Shown: positions 1 through 7,692 of the stretch, one piece after another | How the letters are laid out: every line of letters starts with the position of its first letter | How positions within the stretch are numbered: position 1 is the stretch's first letter | Source: an uncultured Myxococcales bacterium | Lineage (GTDB): Bacteria; Myxococcota_A; Polyangia; Polyangiales; Polyangiaceae | Assembly (NCBI GenBank): GCA_937872925.1 | Contig: CALMUT010000095.1 | Coordinates: forward strand, 1-54,853 | Direction: 5' to 3' | Length of the DNA stretch: 54,853 nt | The notes under the pieces: model-generated | Told to the model about the DNA's origin: nothing | The model's database searches: none | What the model saw: only the letters and a program-made list of their open reading frames with translations | Position numbers and translations under genes: made by a program

Positions 1-75
1 CCGGGGGGGGGTTTCGGGGCCCCCCCCCCGGTCCCCGGGGGGGGGGGTCCCGGGGGGGCCCCCCCCCCCGCCCCG
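1..75. other. Low-complexity G/C homopolymer block at contig edge
   Basis: Alternating runs of G and C up to about 12 bases make up almost all of this stretch, with no codon structure and nothing like it elsewhere in the window. It interrupts the 3' part of the lipoprotein gene read from position 335 leftwards. The likeliest explanation is a sequencing or assembly artefact at a contig end (dark-cycle poly-G joined to its complement); a real Gly/Pro-coding linker is possible but less likely. Confidence 0.6.
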
Positions 76-335
76 CGGGCGCCCGGAGGCGGCGGATCCG
101 GCATGCCCCCGCCGCAGGCGATGGGACACTCCGCACTGTTTTCCGTCAGACACAGACAGCGCGCCAGACACCCCACGCAGCCATCACAACGGTTCGGCTC
201 GTAGACACACTCCGGAGCAGCCGCCGGCCCCAGCGTGCCGCCGCTGGAGAGCCGATCCGTGTCGCCTTCGGGAGTCGCCGAACACCCGACCGCGAGCGCC
301 ACCGCGCCGCACCACATGAAGTTGAATCGCGCCAC
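1..335 (-). CDS. Cys-rich lipoprotein, 3' end missing
   Basis: Reading leftwards from a GTG at 335, the frame gives a short basic start, a hydrophobic stretch and a lipobox ending LAVGC, so the product should be a lipoprotein with its Cys acylated at about residue 18. A Cys-rich module follows (CDGCVGCLARCLCL, then ECPIACGGG), close to the modules in the lipoproteins read at 3304-4011 and 7693-9174. A strong ribosome-binding site (GAGGAAGG) sits 8 nt before the GTG, and only 14 nt separate it from the stop of the VWA lipoprotein upstream, so it is the last visible gene of a four-gene operon. The start is too short to appear as a long reading frame because the frame runs off into the G/C homopolymer block. 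Function unknown. Confidence 0.7.
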   Translation of the reverse strand, partial: MARFNFMWCGAVALAVGCSATPEGDTDRLSSGGTLGPAAAPECVYEPNRCDGCVGCLARCLCLTENSAECPIACGGGMPDPPPPGARGAGGGAPPGPPPPGTGGGAPKPPP

Positions 336-349
336 GTCGTTTGCCTTCC

Positions 350-1462
350 TCACTGCGGTTGCGCCACGGTCACGCAGCCAAAAAGAATGTCCACGCGCCC
401 GCTTGCATCCGACTGCAACGCCTGGCAGGTCGACGGGCACACCTCGATGCGCGTCGGCGTCACTGGGTGGTCGTAGTACCAACCGCCGTTCGGGCCGCAC
501 TGGCTCGGATCACCCACCGCGTAGATATCCGTTGCCGTGCCGCTTCCCGAAGTGAAGCGTACGTTCAGGCGTTGCTGATCGAAAGCCTGGCCCTGCGGCG
601 GCGGTGGGATCTGCCAGGAGCAATCCAAGGTCTTGTTTTCGATCACGCTGGTGGCCAGCGAGTTGAACACCGGCGCGAAGCCGCTGGCGTTGCCGCCGCA
701 CAGGTCGCCGGCCTTGCCGCCGCTCTGCTGGACCAGGTCGTTGTAGGTCTTGCCCACCGCAACGCAGTTGGCGGAGCAGCCACCCGTGCAGAAGATCCCA
801 AAGAACTTCCAGTCACTGATGCCCAGCGCTGCAACCTTGCCGCTGAACTCTGTAGCGGAGTGGATGTTGCCCGGCTCCGTATTGTCATCGGTGACGACGG
901 TGAAGTACTTCACGGAGTTCGGACGCAACACTTGGCTGTAGCTGCTGTGGTAGCCCACCATCGCGCTCAGGGCGCTGTGACTGCCCACATACTTTTCCAC
1001 GTGCAGGAAGTTCGGCGCGTTGGATCCGCCCGGGCAGCTGCCCTTGCCCAGGGGCGCGCCGATGCACATCGCGCCGGGATCGGCAATCAACACCACGCGC
1101 ACATCCACGCCCGCGGCAGCGATCTGCTGGGCAAAGTTGTTCAGGTTCTGCTCGACGGCCTTCTGCTCCGCTTTCATGCTGCCGGAGGTATCCACTGCCC
1201 AGATGATGTCCACGGGTTTGAAGCCAACCTCGGCTTCCTGGGACACGGCTTCGCACTCCTCTGGCCCGCCCCCCGAACCGAGCACGACTCCGCTGCCACC
1301 ACTGGCCGCCGCGCCACCACTTCCGATCGTCACGCCACCGCCACCTCCGCTTGCTCCGGCGCCCGGCACCGCGCTTCCGGCTACGGTGTTTTCGTCGGGT
1401 GCCGCGGAGCAGGCCATAGCTGCCAGGGACAGAAGCGCGGTCGAAAGGAGTCGGAGTTTCAT
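350..1462 (-). CDS. von Willebrand factor A-domain lipoprotein
   Basis: 370-residue predicted lipoprotein: signal peptide with lipobox AAMAC near residue 18, a Gly/Ser-rich linker (about 30-70), then a VWA fold. The metal-ion-dependent adhesion site is seen as DTSGSM near residue 90 (DxSxS), followed by a helix and the strand VDVRVVLIADPG. Several Cys pairs in the second half suggest disulfides outside the cytoplasm. VWA domains usually bind protein ligands through a metal ion. It lies 12 nt downstream of the metzincin lipoprotein and 14 nt upstream of a Cys-rich lipoprotein, so all are probably co-transcribed. Ligand unknown. Confidence 0.85.
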   Translation of the reverse strand: MKLRLLSTALLSLAAMACSAAPDENTVAGSAVPGAGASGGGGGVTIGSGGAAASGGSGVVLGSGGGPEECEAVSQEAEVGFKPVDIIWAVDTSGSMKAEQKAVEQNLNNFAQQIAAAGVDVRVVLIADPGAMCIGAPLGKGSCPGGSNAPNFLHVEKYVGSHSALSAMVGYHSSYSQVLRPNSVKYFTVVTDDNTEPGNIHSATEFSGKVAALGISDWKFFGIFCTGGCSANCVAVGKTYNDLVQQSGGKAGDLCGGNASGFAPVFNSLATSVIENKTLDCSWQIPPPPQGQAFDQQRLNVRFTSGSGTATDIYAVGDPSQCGPNGGWYYDHPVTPTRIEVCPSTCQALQSDASGRVDILFGCVTVAQPQ

Positions 1463-1474
1463 GGCAGCACCTCT

Positions 1475-3295
1475 TCACGGCGTCGCGATCGACGGAAAAC
1501 CCTCAGCCTGCACGGCCGCCACTTGCGCCGAAAGCTTCGGCAAGAAAAACGCTCCCGCGGGCTCGTCGCCGAAGGGCAGGAATGGCACCACCAAGCGCTG
1601 CAGCACGCGGCCCTCTTTGGACAGCAGCTTCACCGCCGTATCGACGCCCTCCACGCGTTCGTTCAGAGTGATGGCGCCGCCCCAAACCAGGGACCCGTCC
1701 ACATCCACCAACAGCTTTTGGTACGCCTGGGGAGGCGTGGGCACTTCATACGCATTCTGATTGACGTACTTGATGCGGCTGAACAGCTTCCCGTAGTTGG
1801 TGTCGCTGATCCACTGCGGATCGCAGTAGCTCATCACGTCGCGGTATTTGTTCGGATCTTTGAGCGCACCGCCGATCAGGTCGTGCCCCCACACACCAAT
1901 GCGCGCGCCAGAGTACGGGAAGGCTTCGCCAGAAACGCCGCACGGCGCGTGGGGTCGCCCGTGGGTATGCCCCACTTCGTGCGCCATGATCAGGCCCTCT
2001 TTGTCGGCGCCGGTGAAGCCGAGACCCACCGAGCAGCGCGCCCATTTGCTCGAAGCCGATGGCACGTTGCCCAAGCCGGCAATGCCTCCGCCGTAACTGC
2101 TCCACGACGACTTGGGCGCCATCACCCCGAAGTAGTAGATCTTGGAATCCACGCCGTCCTTCTGGCGCAGGTCGCACAGCGCATCGAGCCAGTTGGACCA
2201 ACCCGAGCTCGGTCCCACGTAGCCCGAGTACTGCACCGGCGCACGCAGCGAGATGTCCACCTTCGGCGTGGGGTACATGCCGAAGACGGCGTCGTGATAC
2301 ACCTGCATCTGCGTGTTCGACGTGTCCGGTGCGCGCCCGGATCCGTCCGCGGTGTAGATGAAGGGCACGATCACCAAGCGCACCGGGCCCGACGCTTCGG
2401 TGCCCATATTCGCCTCGCCTTGGGCCGGGAACACCGCCCCAGACTGGACCGCCCCGACGCTGCCGCCGCTCGGTTCATGCAACGAGACTCGGAACTTCAA
2501 GTCCCCGGTCATCTGCTCCGGCGGGATCTGAAAGTTGATCGTGCTGCCCAGGCTGCCGTCCGAAGAGGTGCCCGTCACTTGCAGACTCGCCGTCTGGCTC
2601 TTCACGTTCGGATCGCTCGACTTCAGATCGAGCAGCGCAGTGATGTTCCGATTCTGAAACCCACTCACCGGCGCCACGCTGACCCGCAGCAGCGCAGGCC
2701 GCCCCTCGATCACCGGTGCGTTGCGCTGATTCACGGCCTGCCCGTTCTTGACCAGCGCGATCTTCACTCCCTGATAGATCGCGATCTCGCCGATGTTCAC
2801 GTTGCCCGCGTAGTCCCCAACCTGTCCCAGAGAGCCACCGGCCCAGCCGCCGCTGTTGCCCCAGCCTCCATTGCCGCTGCCGCCGGATCCGGTCGTGCCG
2901 CCACCATTGCCCGCGCCACCATTGCCCGCGCCACCATTGCCCGCGCCACCATTGCCCGCGCCGCTGCCGCCCCCCGCGCTGCCGCCACCAGAGCCGCCCG
3001 ACGACGATGCGTTGCCCGACCCGCCGCCGGAAACGTCACCACCGCCCCCCACGAGGCCACCCGAGCCGACGAACCCGCCGCCGCCCAGATCGCCCCCCGC
3101 GCCCGTAAACCCACACTCGCACTTGCTGAGGGATTTGCCAGTTCCGCTGCAGATCTGGATGCCCTGACTCGCGCCAGGACACACGCAAGCCAGCTGTTGG
3201 CCCGGAATGCAGGCGCGCGCTTCGAGAGTCTCATCCGGAACCGACCCGCAGGCCAGGACCAGCAGTGCGGGCATCGCCATGAGCAGTCGTCGCAT
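1475..3295 (-). CDS. Secreted metzincin-type zinc metalloprotease lipoprotein
   Basis: 606 residues from the chosen ATG at 3295, which has GAGG 7 nt upstream; an in-frame ATG at 3313 lies inside the preceding gene. The signal peptide ends in a lipobox (VLACG). A Cys-rich module (CIPGQQLACVCPG, then CECG) is followed by a long Gly/Ser/Asn-rich linker with a GNGGA repeat. The catalytic part holds HEVGHTHGRPH near residue 440, an exact match to the metzincin zinc site HExxHxxGxxH, and a Met-turn VMSYC about 45 residues later. A role as an extracellular endopeptidase displayed on the outer membrane is inferred from these; the substrate is unknown. Second gene of the operon, directly before a VWA lipoprotein. 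Confidence 0.88.
   Translation of the reverse strand: MRRLLMAMPALLVLACGSVPDETLEARACIPGQQLACVCPGASQGIQICSGTGKSLSKCECGFTGAGGDLGGGGFVGSGGLVGGGGDVSGGGSGNASSSGGSGGGSAGGGSGAGNGGAGNGGAGNGGAGNGGGTTGSGGSGNGGWGNSGGWAGGSLGQVGDYAGNVNIGEIAIYQGVKIALVKNGQAVNQRNAPVIEGRPALLRVSVAPVSGFQNRNITALLDLKSSDPNVKSQTASLQVTGTSSDGSLGSTINFQIPPEQMTGDLKFRVSLHEPSGGSVGAVQSGAVFPAQGEANMGTEASGPVRLVIVPFIYTADGSGRAPDTSNTQMQVYHDAVFGMYPTPKVDISLRAPVQYSGYVGPSSGWSNWLDALCDLRQKDGVDSKIYYFGVMAPKSSWSSYGGGIAGLGNVPSASSKWARCSVGLGFTGADKEGLIMAHEVGHTHGRPHAPCGVSGEAFPYSGARIGVWGHDLIGGALKDPNKYRDVMSYCDPQWISDTNYGKLFSRIKYVNQNAYEVPTPPQAYQKLLVDVDGSLVWGGAITLNERVEGVDTAVKLLSKEGRVLQRLVVPFLPFGDEPAGAFFLPKLSAQVAAVQAEGFPSIATP
2901..2960. repeat. 15-bp tandem repeat, four perfect copies, coding
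   Basis: Unit CCACCATTGCCCGCG is present four times in a row inside the metzincin gene. In the coding strand each unit encodes GNGGA in the linker between the Cys-rich module and the protease domain. Since 15 is a multiple of three, gain or loss of copies would change linker length without shifting frame. Confidence 0.9.
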
Positions 3296-3303
3296 CGTGG
3301 ACC

Positions 3304-4011
3304 TCACGAACACTGCGCCGCGCAGGCTTGCGCCGCACAGCCTCCCAAAGCCACAGCGGGTGTGACCGCGCCAAAGTTCACCATGTAGGCGCCGCAGGAC
3401 AGAATTAGGCAGCCGTAGTCAGAGAGAGAGCAGCCGCTCTGAGCAGCACAGCTGACCAGGTCGAGGCAGCCAGAGGTCTGCGAGCAGGACGAATACTGCG
3501 CGCCGCACGCCGCGGAGATGCACCCCTCGCAACTACTGGCGGTCGTGCCACCACCACCACCCCTACCGCCGCCGCCGCCGGCCGAGCCGCCGTACCCCCC
3601 GCTGCCGGTTGCGCCATAGCCGCCGCTGCCGCCGCCACTGCTTCCACCACTCGAGGGTGTTCCCCCAGTGCCAGCGCCGCCACCGCCACCGTTCGCGCAC
3701 TGCGAGAGGCACACGTTGGCGTCTCCGCCGTTGCAGGCACAGGTGTCGAAACACGACGTGCAGCCCCCGCAGTCCGGCGCGAAGGTGCAGCCGGCGCCAT
3801 GGCTCCCGCTACACCCCATACACGCGCCGTATCCGGTCCCGCTTGCGTTGCACTCCTGCACGCCGCTGCCTCCGCCAGGGCAGGCGCATTCGGCGGTCTC
3901 ATTGGGCAAGCACGCGGCGCTTGGTTCAGCCTCCTCCGTCTGGGCCGCGCAACCAAACGCCAAGGTGGCGACAGTTACGGAAACGAAGCTAGCGAACACG
4001 GCACGCAACAT
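3304..4011 (-). CDS. Cys-rich lipoprotein with Gly-rich linker
   Basis: 235 residues from the ATG at 4011, chosen because GAGGAG lies 8 nt upstream and a clean signal peptide with lipobox LAFGC follows. Three parts are visible: a Cys-rich module (CLPNETAECACPG, then CTFAPDCGGCTSCFDTCAC), a Gly/Ser/Tyr linker, and a C-terminal Cys-rich helical part (CEGCISAACGAQYSSC, CAAQSGCSLSDYGC). The last part resembles short Cys-rich modules found in myxobacterial surface proteins. Its stop lies 8 nt before the metzincin start at 3295, so translation is probably coupled. First gene of the operon; no catalytic motif is visible and its function is unknown. Confidence 0.82.
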   Translation of the reverse strand: MLRAVFASFVSVTVATLAFGCAAQTEEAEPSAACLPNETAECACPGGGSGVQECNASGTGYGACMGCSGSHGAGCTFAPDCGGCTSCFDTCACNGGDANVCLSQCANGGGGGAGTGGTPSSGGSSGGGSGGYGATGSGGYGGSAGGGGGRGGGGGTTASSCEGCISAACGAQYSSCSQTSGCLDLVSCAAQSGCSLSDYGCLILSCGAYMVNFGAVTPAVALGGCAAQACAAQCS

Positions 4012-4107
4012 GGAGGTCTCCTCATTCGTTTCCGGGCATGCCCGCGAAACGTTCAAAGCCAGGGCGCTCGGGACAGAGCGCTCCCACCTTTGCTGACACC
4101 GGCCCCC

Positions 4108-4149
4108 CACCGGCCTTGCAGCCGGTGCGGGACTTCTTTTTTGTTTTTT
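4108..4149 (+). terminator. Hairpin followed by T-rich tract (terminator-like)
   Basis: Seven-base stem CACCGGC/GCCGGTG (4108-4114 and 4121-4127) with a 6-nt loop, then six bases and a T-rich run from about 4134. It reads as a rho-independent terminator on the plus strand, but no plus-strand gene lies upstream. It sits in the leader of the minus-strand operon and may instead block antisense transcription or be fortuitous. Confidence 0.35.
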
Positions 4150-4265
4150 GGTGTTTCAGGGCTCGTCAGGGGCTCCAGGTCATCTGGCACCAGCGACATC
4201 CAACGGATCGGGCGGAAAGACTGGCGGATCGGCCCCCATGACGGACGGCATTGACCCCCGCAATC

Positions 4266-4284
4266 GAAAATGAAAACCATTATC
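4266..4284. promoter_or_regulatory. Fur-box-like operator
   Basis: GAAAATGAAAACCATTATC matches the classical 19-bp Fur consensus GATAATGATAATCATTATC at 16 of 19 positions, with a perfect right half (ATTATC). It ends 7 nt before the ATG of the FadL-like gene at 4292, in the only AT-rich patch of this region. Binding of iron-loaded Fur there would block translation initiation or a promoter just upstream, and could also affect the divergent lipoprotein operon whose start is 255 nt away. Confidence 0.6.
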
Positions 4285-4291
4285 AATAACG

Positions 4292-5563
4292 ATGACCCGT
4301 CGATTCCAGCAGGGATCCTGTGCGGCCCCGGTCGCCATCGCCGCGCTACTCTCGCCCGCGCTGAGCCACGCCGCTGGCTATGATCAGCCGGTCCCTTTCA
4401 CGGCGCGCAACATCGGCGTCGGGGGAACTGCGGTGGCAGCAGCCGATGATGCCACTGCTCCGGCCTACAATCCGGCCGGTCTGGCTTGGGTGAGCGGCGT
4501 GGAAGTGCTCGGCGGGGTGACGCTGATGATGGGCACGCTGCGAGCGTCGCCGGAATCGGACACCAACGTGGAGTCAGAACGGATCGTCGCGCCGTTGCCG
4601 TTCTTGAGCGCCGCGTCGAAGCTTTTCGATCGCGTCCACGTCGGGCTGGCGATCCATCCCATTGCGGCGGCGGGCGCCATCTACGAGTACGAGGGTGCCG
4701 TAGGCCTGACACGCGATGAAACCCGCGCAGCGTTCGTCGAAGCGGCCCTTGGCGTCGGCGTACGCCTCCCCCTTGGCTTGGCCCTGGGCATCGCGCATCG
4801 CACGACCTATGCCACCCTTTCCCGCTACAAGCGGGGAGCCAACGCCAGCGGTCCGGGCATCGAACTGAACCTCGACGGTATCGACTTCACGGGCGTGCGC
4901 CTCGGCGCGCAATGGCATGCACTGCAAGACGCCCCCCACGCAACGGCGGCAACCCGGCGACGACTGCGATTCGGAGTGGCATATCGCCACCCCATCGAGA
5001 TCGACGTGCACGGAGAGACGGGCACCGTGTTTTCCCAGCCTGCCACCGACACCACCACCACGTTGCGCCTGCCCGCCCGACTGACGGGGGGCATTCGTCT
5101 AGATTTCGGTCGCTTTGGCGCGGCTTTCGAGACCGACTACGTCAACAACGCCGCGAACGATAGGGCTGCAGTACGGGCGGAGCTAACCGGAGCGGCGCTG
5201 GATGTGCCCGCAATATTCGACTGGCAAGACGCGGTCACGCTTCGGGCTGGCGCCGAGTATCGAACGTTGAGCGACGGCGAACTAGCGCTCCGCATCGGTT
5301 TCGTCCGTGACGGAACCTCCGCAAGCAGAACCTACCCGAGTCCCTTTGGACCCCCGCCAGCGCCGACCCACGTCGCAACCTTGGGCGCAGGCTTCAGCCG
5401 AGAGTCGTGGTCGATGAACTTGGGGTACGGACTGCGCTTCGGAGAAACGACCATCAATGAGTCAGAGCTCGGGCGCGACGCCTGCGCCTTCTGCGGCTAC
5501 TCAGGCGAATACTCGACGCAGCTGCACCTCATTTCCGCGGACTTCAGCCGCCGCTTCGATTGA
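4292..5563 (+). CDS. FadL/OmpP1-family outer-membrane transport protein
   Basis: 423 residues. A signal peptide (cleavage expected after SHAA near residue 28) precedes the FadL-type N-terminal hatch, seen as ARNIGVGGTAVAAADD followed by the NPAGL motif that is nearly invariant in this family. The rest alternates short amphipathic strands, as expected for a 14-stranded barrel, and the last residue is Phe after LISADFSRRF, a typical outer-membrane assembly signal. FadL proteins import long-chain fatty acids or other hydrophobic molecules; the substrate here is unknown. No clear ribosome-binding site is visible because the Fur-like operator occupies that position. The small lipoprotein gene at 5622 follows by 58 nt and may be co-transcribed. 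Confidence 0.87.
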   Translation: MTRRFQQGSCAAPVAIAALLSPALSHAAGYDQPVPFTARNIGVGGTAVAAADDATAPAYNPAGLAWVSGVEVLGGVTLMMGTLRASPESDTNVESERIVAPLPFLSAASKLFDRVHVGLAIHPIAAAGAIYEYEGAVGLTRDETRAAFVEAALGVGVRLPLGLALGIAHRTTYATLSRYKRGANASGPGIELNLDGIDFTGVRLGAQWHALQDAPHATAATRRRLRFGVAYRHPIEIDVHGETGTVFSQPATDTTTTLRLPARLTGGIRLDFGRFGAAFETDYVNNAANDRAAVRAELTGAALDVPAIFDWQDAVTLRAGAEYRTLSDGELALRIGFVRDGTSASRTYPSPFGPPPAPTHVATLGAGFSRESWSMNLGYGLRFGETTINESELGRDACAFCGYSGEYSTQLHLISADFSRRFD

Positions 5564-5590
5564 AGCTGGCGACCCAATCCGCGCCCAAGC

Positions 5591-5620
5591 GAGAACGAGA
5601 ACGAGAACGAGAACGAGAAT
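5591..5620 (+). repeat. Hexanucleotide repeat GAGAAC at a ribosome-binding site
   Basis: Four perfect GAGAAC units and a fifth ending in T (GAGAAT) run directly up to position 5620, one base before the ATG at 5622. The purine-rich GAGAA parts are the only candidate Shine-Dalgarno sequence for the lipoprotein gene. Copy-number change would alter the spacer or strength of the initiation region. Confidence 0.85.
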
Positions 5621-5621
5621 C

Positions 5622-6161
5622 ATGAGAAACCTAAAATGCTCGTTGTGGGGACCTGCCGTCGCGATCCCTTGGGCGCTTGCACTATCGAGCTGCAGCGCCG
5701 ACGACAACCCTGCCCCCAATCAGCAAGCCGATGCCGGCGCGGCGGGTTCGGGGGGAGCCGGAGCCACTGACGGAGGCGGCCCGGGAGACGGCGCAGGGGA
5801 CACGACCAGCGCCGGCGCCTGCCTCGGCGCCGGCGACACTGCAGCGTTGGGCAGCGCCGACTTGGACGCTGAAATCCCGACCTGCGTGAAAGCTCTCGTT
5901 ACCGGTGGAAAGGGTCCACAGGATCCGGATTTTCCCCAATTGGTCAGCGCGTGTCTGGTCAAATCCACGGGGTTGACCACAGGCTGCGCGGATTGCTACG
6001 CCCACTTCGCAGACTGCAGCGCCGAGCAGTGCTTGGCGCAGTGCATCGCAGACCCAACGGCGAAGCAATGCGTCGATTGTCGCTGCGGCATATCCGCAGC
6101 GACGGACTGCGTCGGTGCGCTCGTCAGCTGCACGGGTGTCAAGGACGACACTTGCGGCTGA
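5622..6161 (+). CDS. Small Cys-rich lipoprotein
   Basis: 179 residues from the ATG at 5622. A signal peptide with lipobox LSSCS is followed by a Gly/Ala/Asp-rich linker and a C-terminal domain with about 13 Cys (CADCYAHFADCSAEQC, then CVDCRCG). Cysteines spaced like this are expected to form disulfides in an exported protein. The longer upstream frame beginning at 5457 lies inside the FadL-like gene and the GAGAAC repeat and is not credible as protein. Probably co-expressed with the FadL-like gene. Function unknown. Confidence 0.8.
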   Translation: MRNLKCSLWGPAVAIPWALALSSCSADDNPAPNQQADAGAAGSGGAGATDGGGPGDGAGDTTSAGACLGAGDTAALGSADLDAEIPTCVKALVTGGKGPQDPDFPQLVSACLVKSTGLTTGCADCYAHFADCSAEQCLAQCIADPTAKQCVDCRCGISAATDCVGALVSCTGVKDDTCG

Positions 6162-6179
6162 GTTCGCAGAAAGGCACAA

Positions 6180-6662
6180 ATGGATTGGATCATCCCCGTT
6201 CGTTGGCTTCACGTCTTTGCCGCCTCGGCGTGGTTTGGTGAGGTCGTCGTCATCAACTTCATCTTGGTGCCGGCGCTGACGCGCTTTCAGGGAGAAGCGC
6301 GCAAGCAGTTTCTGGCAACGGTTTTCCCGAAAGTATTCCGACTCGCTTCTGTGCTTTCAGGCACGACGGCAATCACCGGCGGGGTATTGCTGTGGCGCTA
6401 CACCGGTGGGAGCCTGTCGGCATTGGGCGGCTCTCGCTGGGGCACGTGCCTGACGATCGGCGCATGCATGGGCCTAGTGCTGACGCTGTTTCACTTCTTC
6501 ATGGAAGACAAACTTGCGCGACGTGTCGGCATCGGTTGCCCAGACACGAGCATGGACACCGTCAACGACGTGCACGCCAAGCTCACGCTCATTCCGCGCC
6601 TCGGCCTGGGAGTGATCGCGACGATCTTCTTCCTAATGATGTACGCTGTCCGCGGCGCCTAG
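6180..6662 (+). CDS. CopD/DUF2269-like integral membrane protein
   Basis: 160 residues with four predicted membrane segments (about 5-27, 53-72, 83-107 and 135-157) and very short loops. His residues fall in or next to membrane helices (RWLHVFAASAWFG in helix 1, HFFMEDK after helix 3, VNDVHAK before helix 4). The WLH..A...WFG pattern is shared by the CopD-like and DUF2269 families, some of which are linked to copper handling or haem binding; no metal role can be shown here. AGAAAGG lies 6 nt before the ATG, and the gene starts 18 nt after the small lipoprotein, so they may be co-transcribed. Confidence 0.72.
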   Translation: MDWIIPVRWLHVFAASAWFGEVVVINFILVPALTRFQGEARKQFLATVFPKVFRLASVLSGTTAITGGVLLWRYTGGSLSALGGSRWGTCLTIGACMGLVLTLFHFFMEDKLARRVGIGCPDTSMDTVNDVHAKLTLIPRLGLGVIATIFFLMMYAVRGA

Positions 6663-6744
6663 ACCCGGCCGCAACGTCCGCACCCCCGCACCTTTTTTTT
6701 CCAGTCAAACCGCGGCGTTTTTGCGCGGCCCCCCGCGCCCACCC

Positions 6745-7497
6745 CTAGGGTGCGTTCTTGAGCTTCTCGGCCTTGGCCTCGGCCTTGGCTTCCATTGGGT
6801 TCTTGTCGTGGACCTCGTCGGATTTGACGCCATCGCCGCCCGCCATCGCCTTCAACACCCCTAGATGCTGATCGCGCCACCAAAGGCGTGCGTACGCCTC
6901 GCGGCTGCCCTTCTCATGGCACTGCTCGGAGTGCGTCACTTCGTGCAGCAGCCAGCGCCGGTTCCCAGATTCCAATAGCACGGTGCTGAGCTTGCCGACC
7001 GGGAAGTAGATGTTCTTGCAGTCGGCCATCGCATTGTTGCCATTGACCTTACTGGACTCGTGAATGCGAACTCCTCGCAAGTTCAGTTTGAAGAACTTGG
7101 AGTACCGCCGGATAAACCACTCTGGCAGCGGCTGCCGCTCCTTGGCATGCTTGTCGACTCGCTTGAAGTAGGCCTTGTACAGATTGACCTTAGCAGTGGT
7201 GGAGAACACGATCTGCTTGACCTTGGCCTTGATCTTGGTGGCTTTCTTTCCCTTGACGCAGGCCGAGTAGTTGGTGCCCTGTCCCTTCCACTTCTTGGCG
7301 GCAACGTAGCCCTTGGAGCAGACACGCTTCTCGACCTTGCACTCCTTGTCCGGATGGTCGGCTTGATACTGAGCGCAGTACGCCGTTGCCGCGGCTTTGT
7401 TCTTTTCAGATTCGCATTTTCGATCGCACCGAGCATCGGCTCTAGGCGCAACGAAAAGGATCGCAAGCGCGATCACGATCAAACCAGGATATTTCAT
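6745..7497 (-). CDS. Secreted HExxH protein with DUF4157-like core
   Basis: 250 residues with a standard signal peptide (cleavage expected near residue 22, ADA) and a basic, Lys-rich body. The central part resembles the DUF4157 putative metallopeptidase family: VRIHESSKVNG, then WLLHEVTHSEQ carrying HExxH near residue 185, and near the C-terminus HDKNPMEAKAEAKA, which matches the usual N(P/L)xExxA motif expected to supply a third zinc ligand. Six Cys lie in the first 80 residues. AGGAGG precedes the ATG by 9 nt. It is monocistronic, convergent with the membrane-protein gene ending at 6662. DUF4157 domains often accompany exported toxins or contractile-injection cargo, but nothing here indicates that, so protease activity is inference. 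Confidence 0.72.
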   Translation of the reverse strand: MKYPGLIVIALAILFVAPRADARCDRKCESEKNKAAATAYCAQYQADHPDKECKVEKRVCSKGYVAAKKWKGQGTNYSACVKGKKATKIKAKVKQIVFSTTAKVNLYKAYFKRVDKHAKERQPLPEWFIRRYSKFFKLNLRGVRIHESSKVNGNNAMADCKNIYFPVGKLSTVLLESGNRRWLLHEVTHSEQCHEKGSREAYARLWWRDQHLGVLKAMAGGDGVKSDEVHDKNPMEAKAEAKAEKLKNAP

Positions 7498-7692
7498 CGG
7501 GGCCCACCTCCTGAAGCAACTCGCACCACTTCAAGAGTATACGCACCGTGGCCACCAAACCTGTCCAAAGGCGCTTCGAATTGGCCGTTTTCGATACAAA
7601 CCGCTGGGAGACGGCGGCTGCAGGGCCCCCGAGAAAAAGGCCAGCAACGGCGAGCAGTCGGGACCCAAGGCGAGCCGGCTGGCGAAGCCCCG

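Noticed and set aside
2901..2960. CRISPR-like or regulatory repeat
   Set aside because: In-frame 15-bp units encode GNGGA in a protein linker; a coding repeat explains them.
341..3388. 1015-codon open frame on the plus strand opposite the VWA and metzincin lipoproteins
   Set aside because: It is opposite two genes with clear catalytic or metal motifs, is Arg/His/Ala-rich without domains and has no start context; a common shadow in high-GC DNA.
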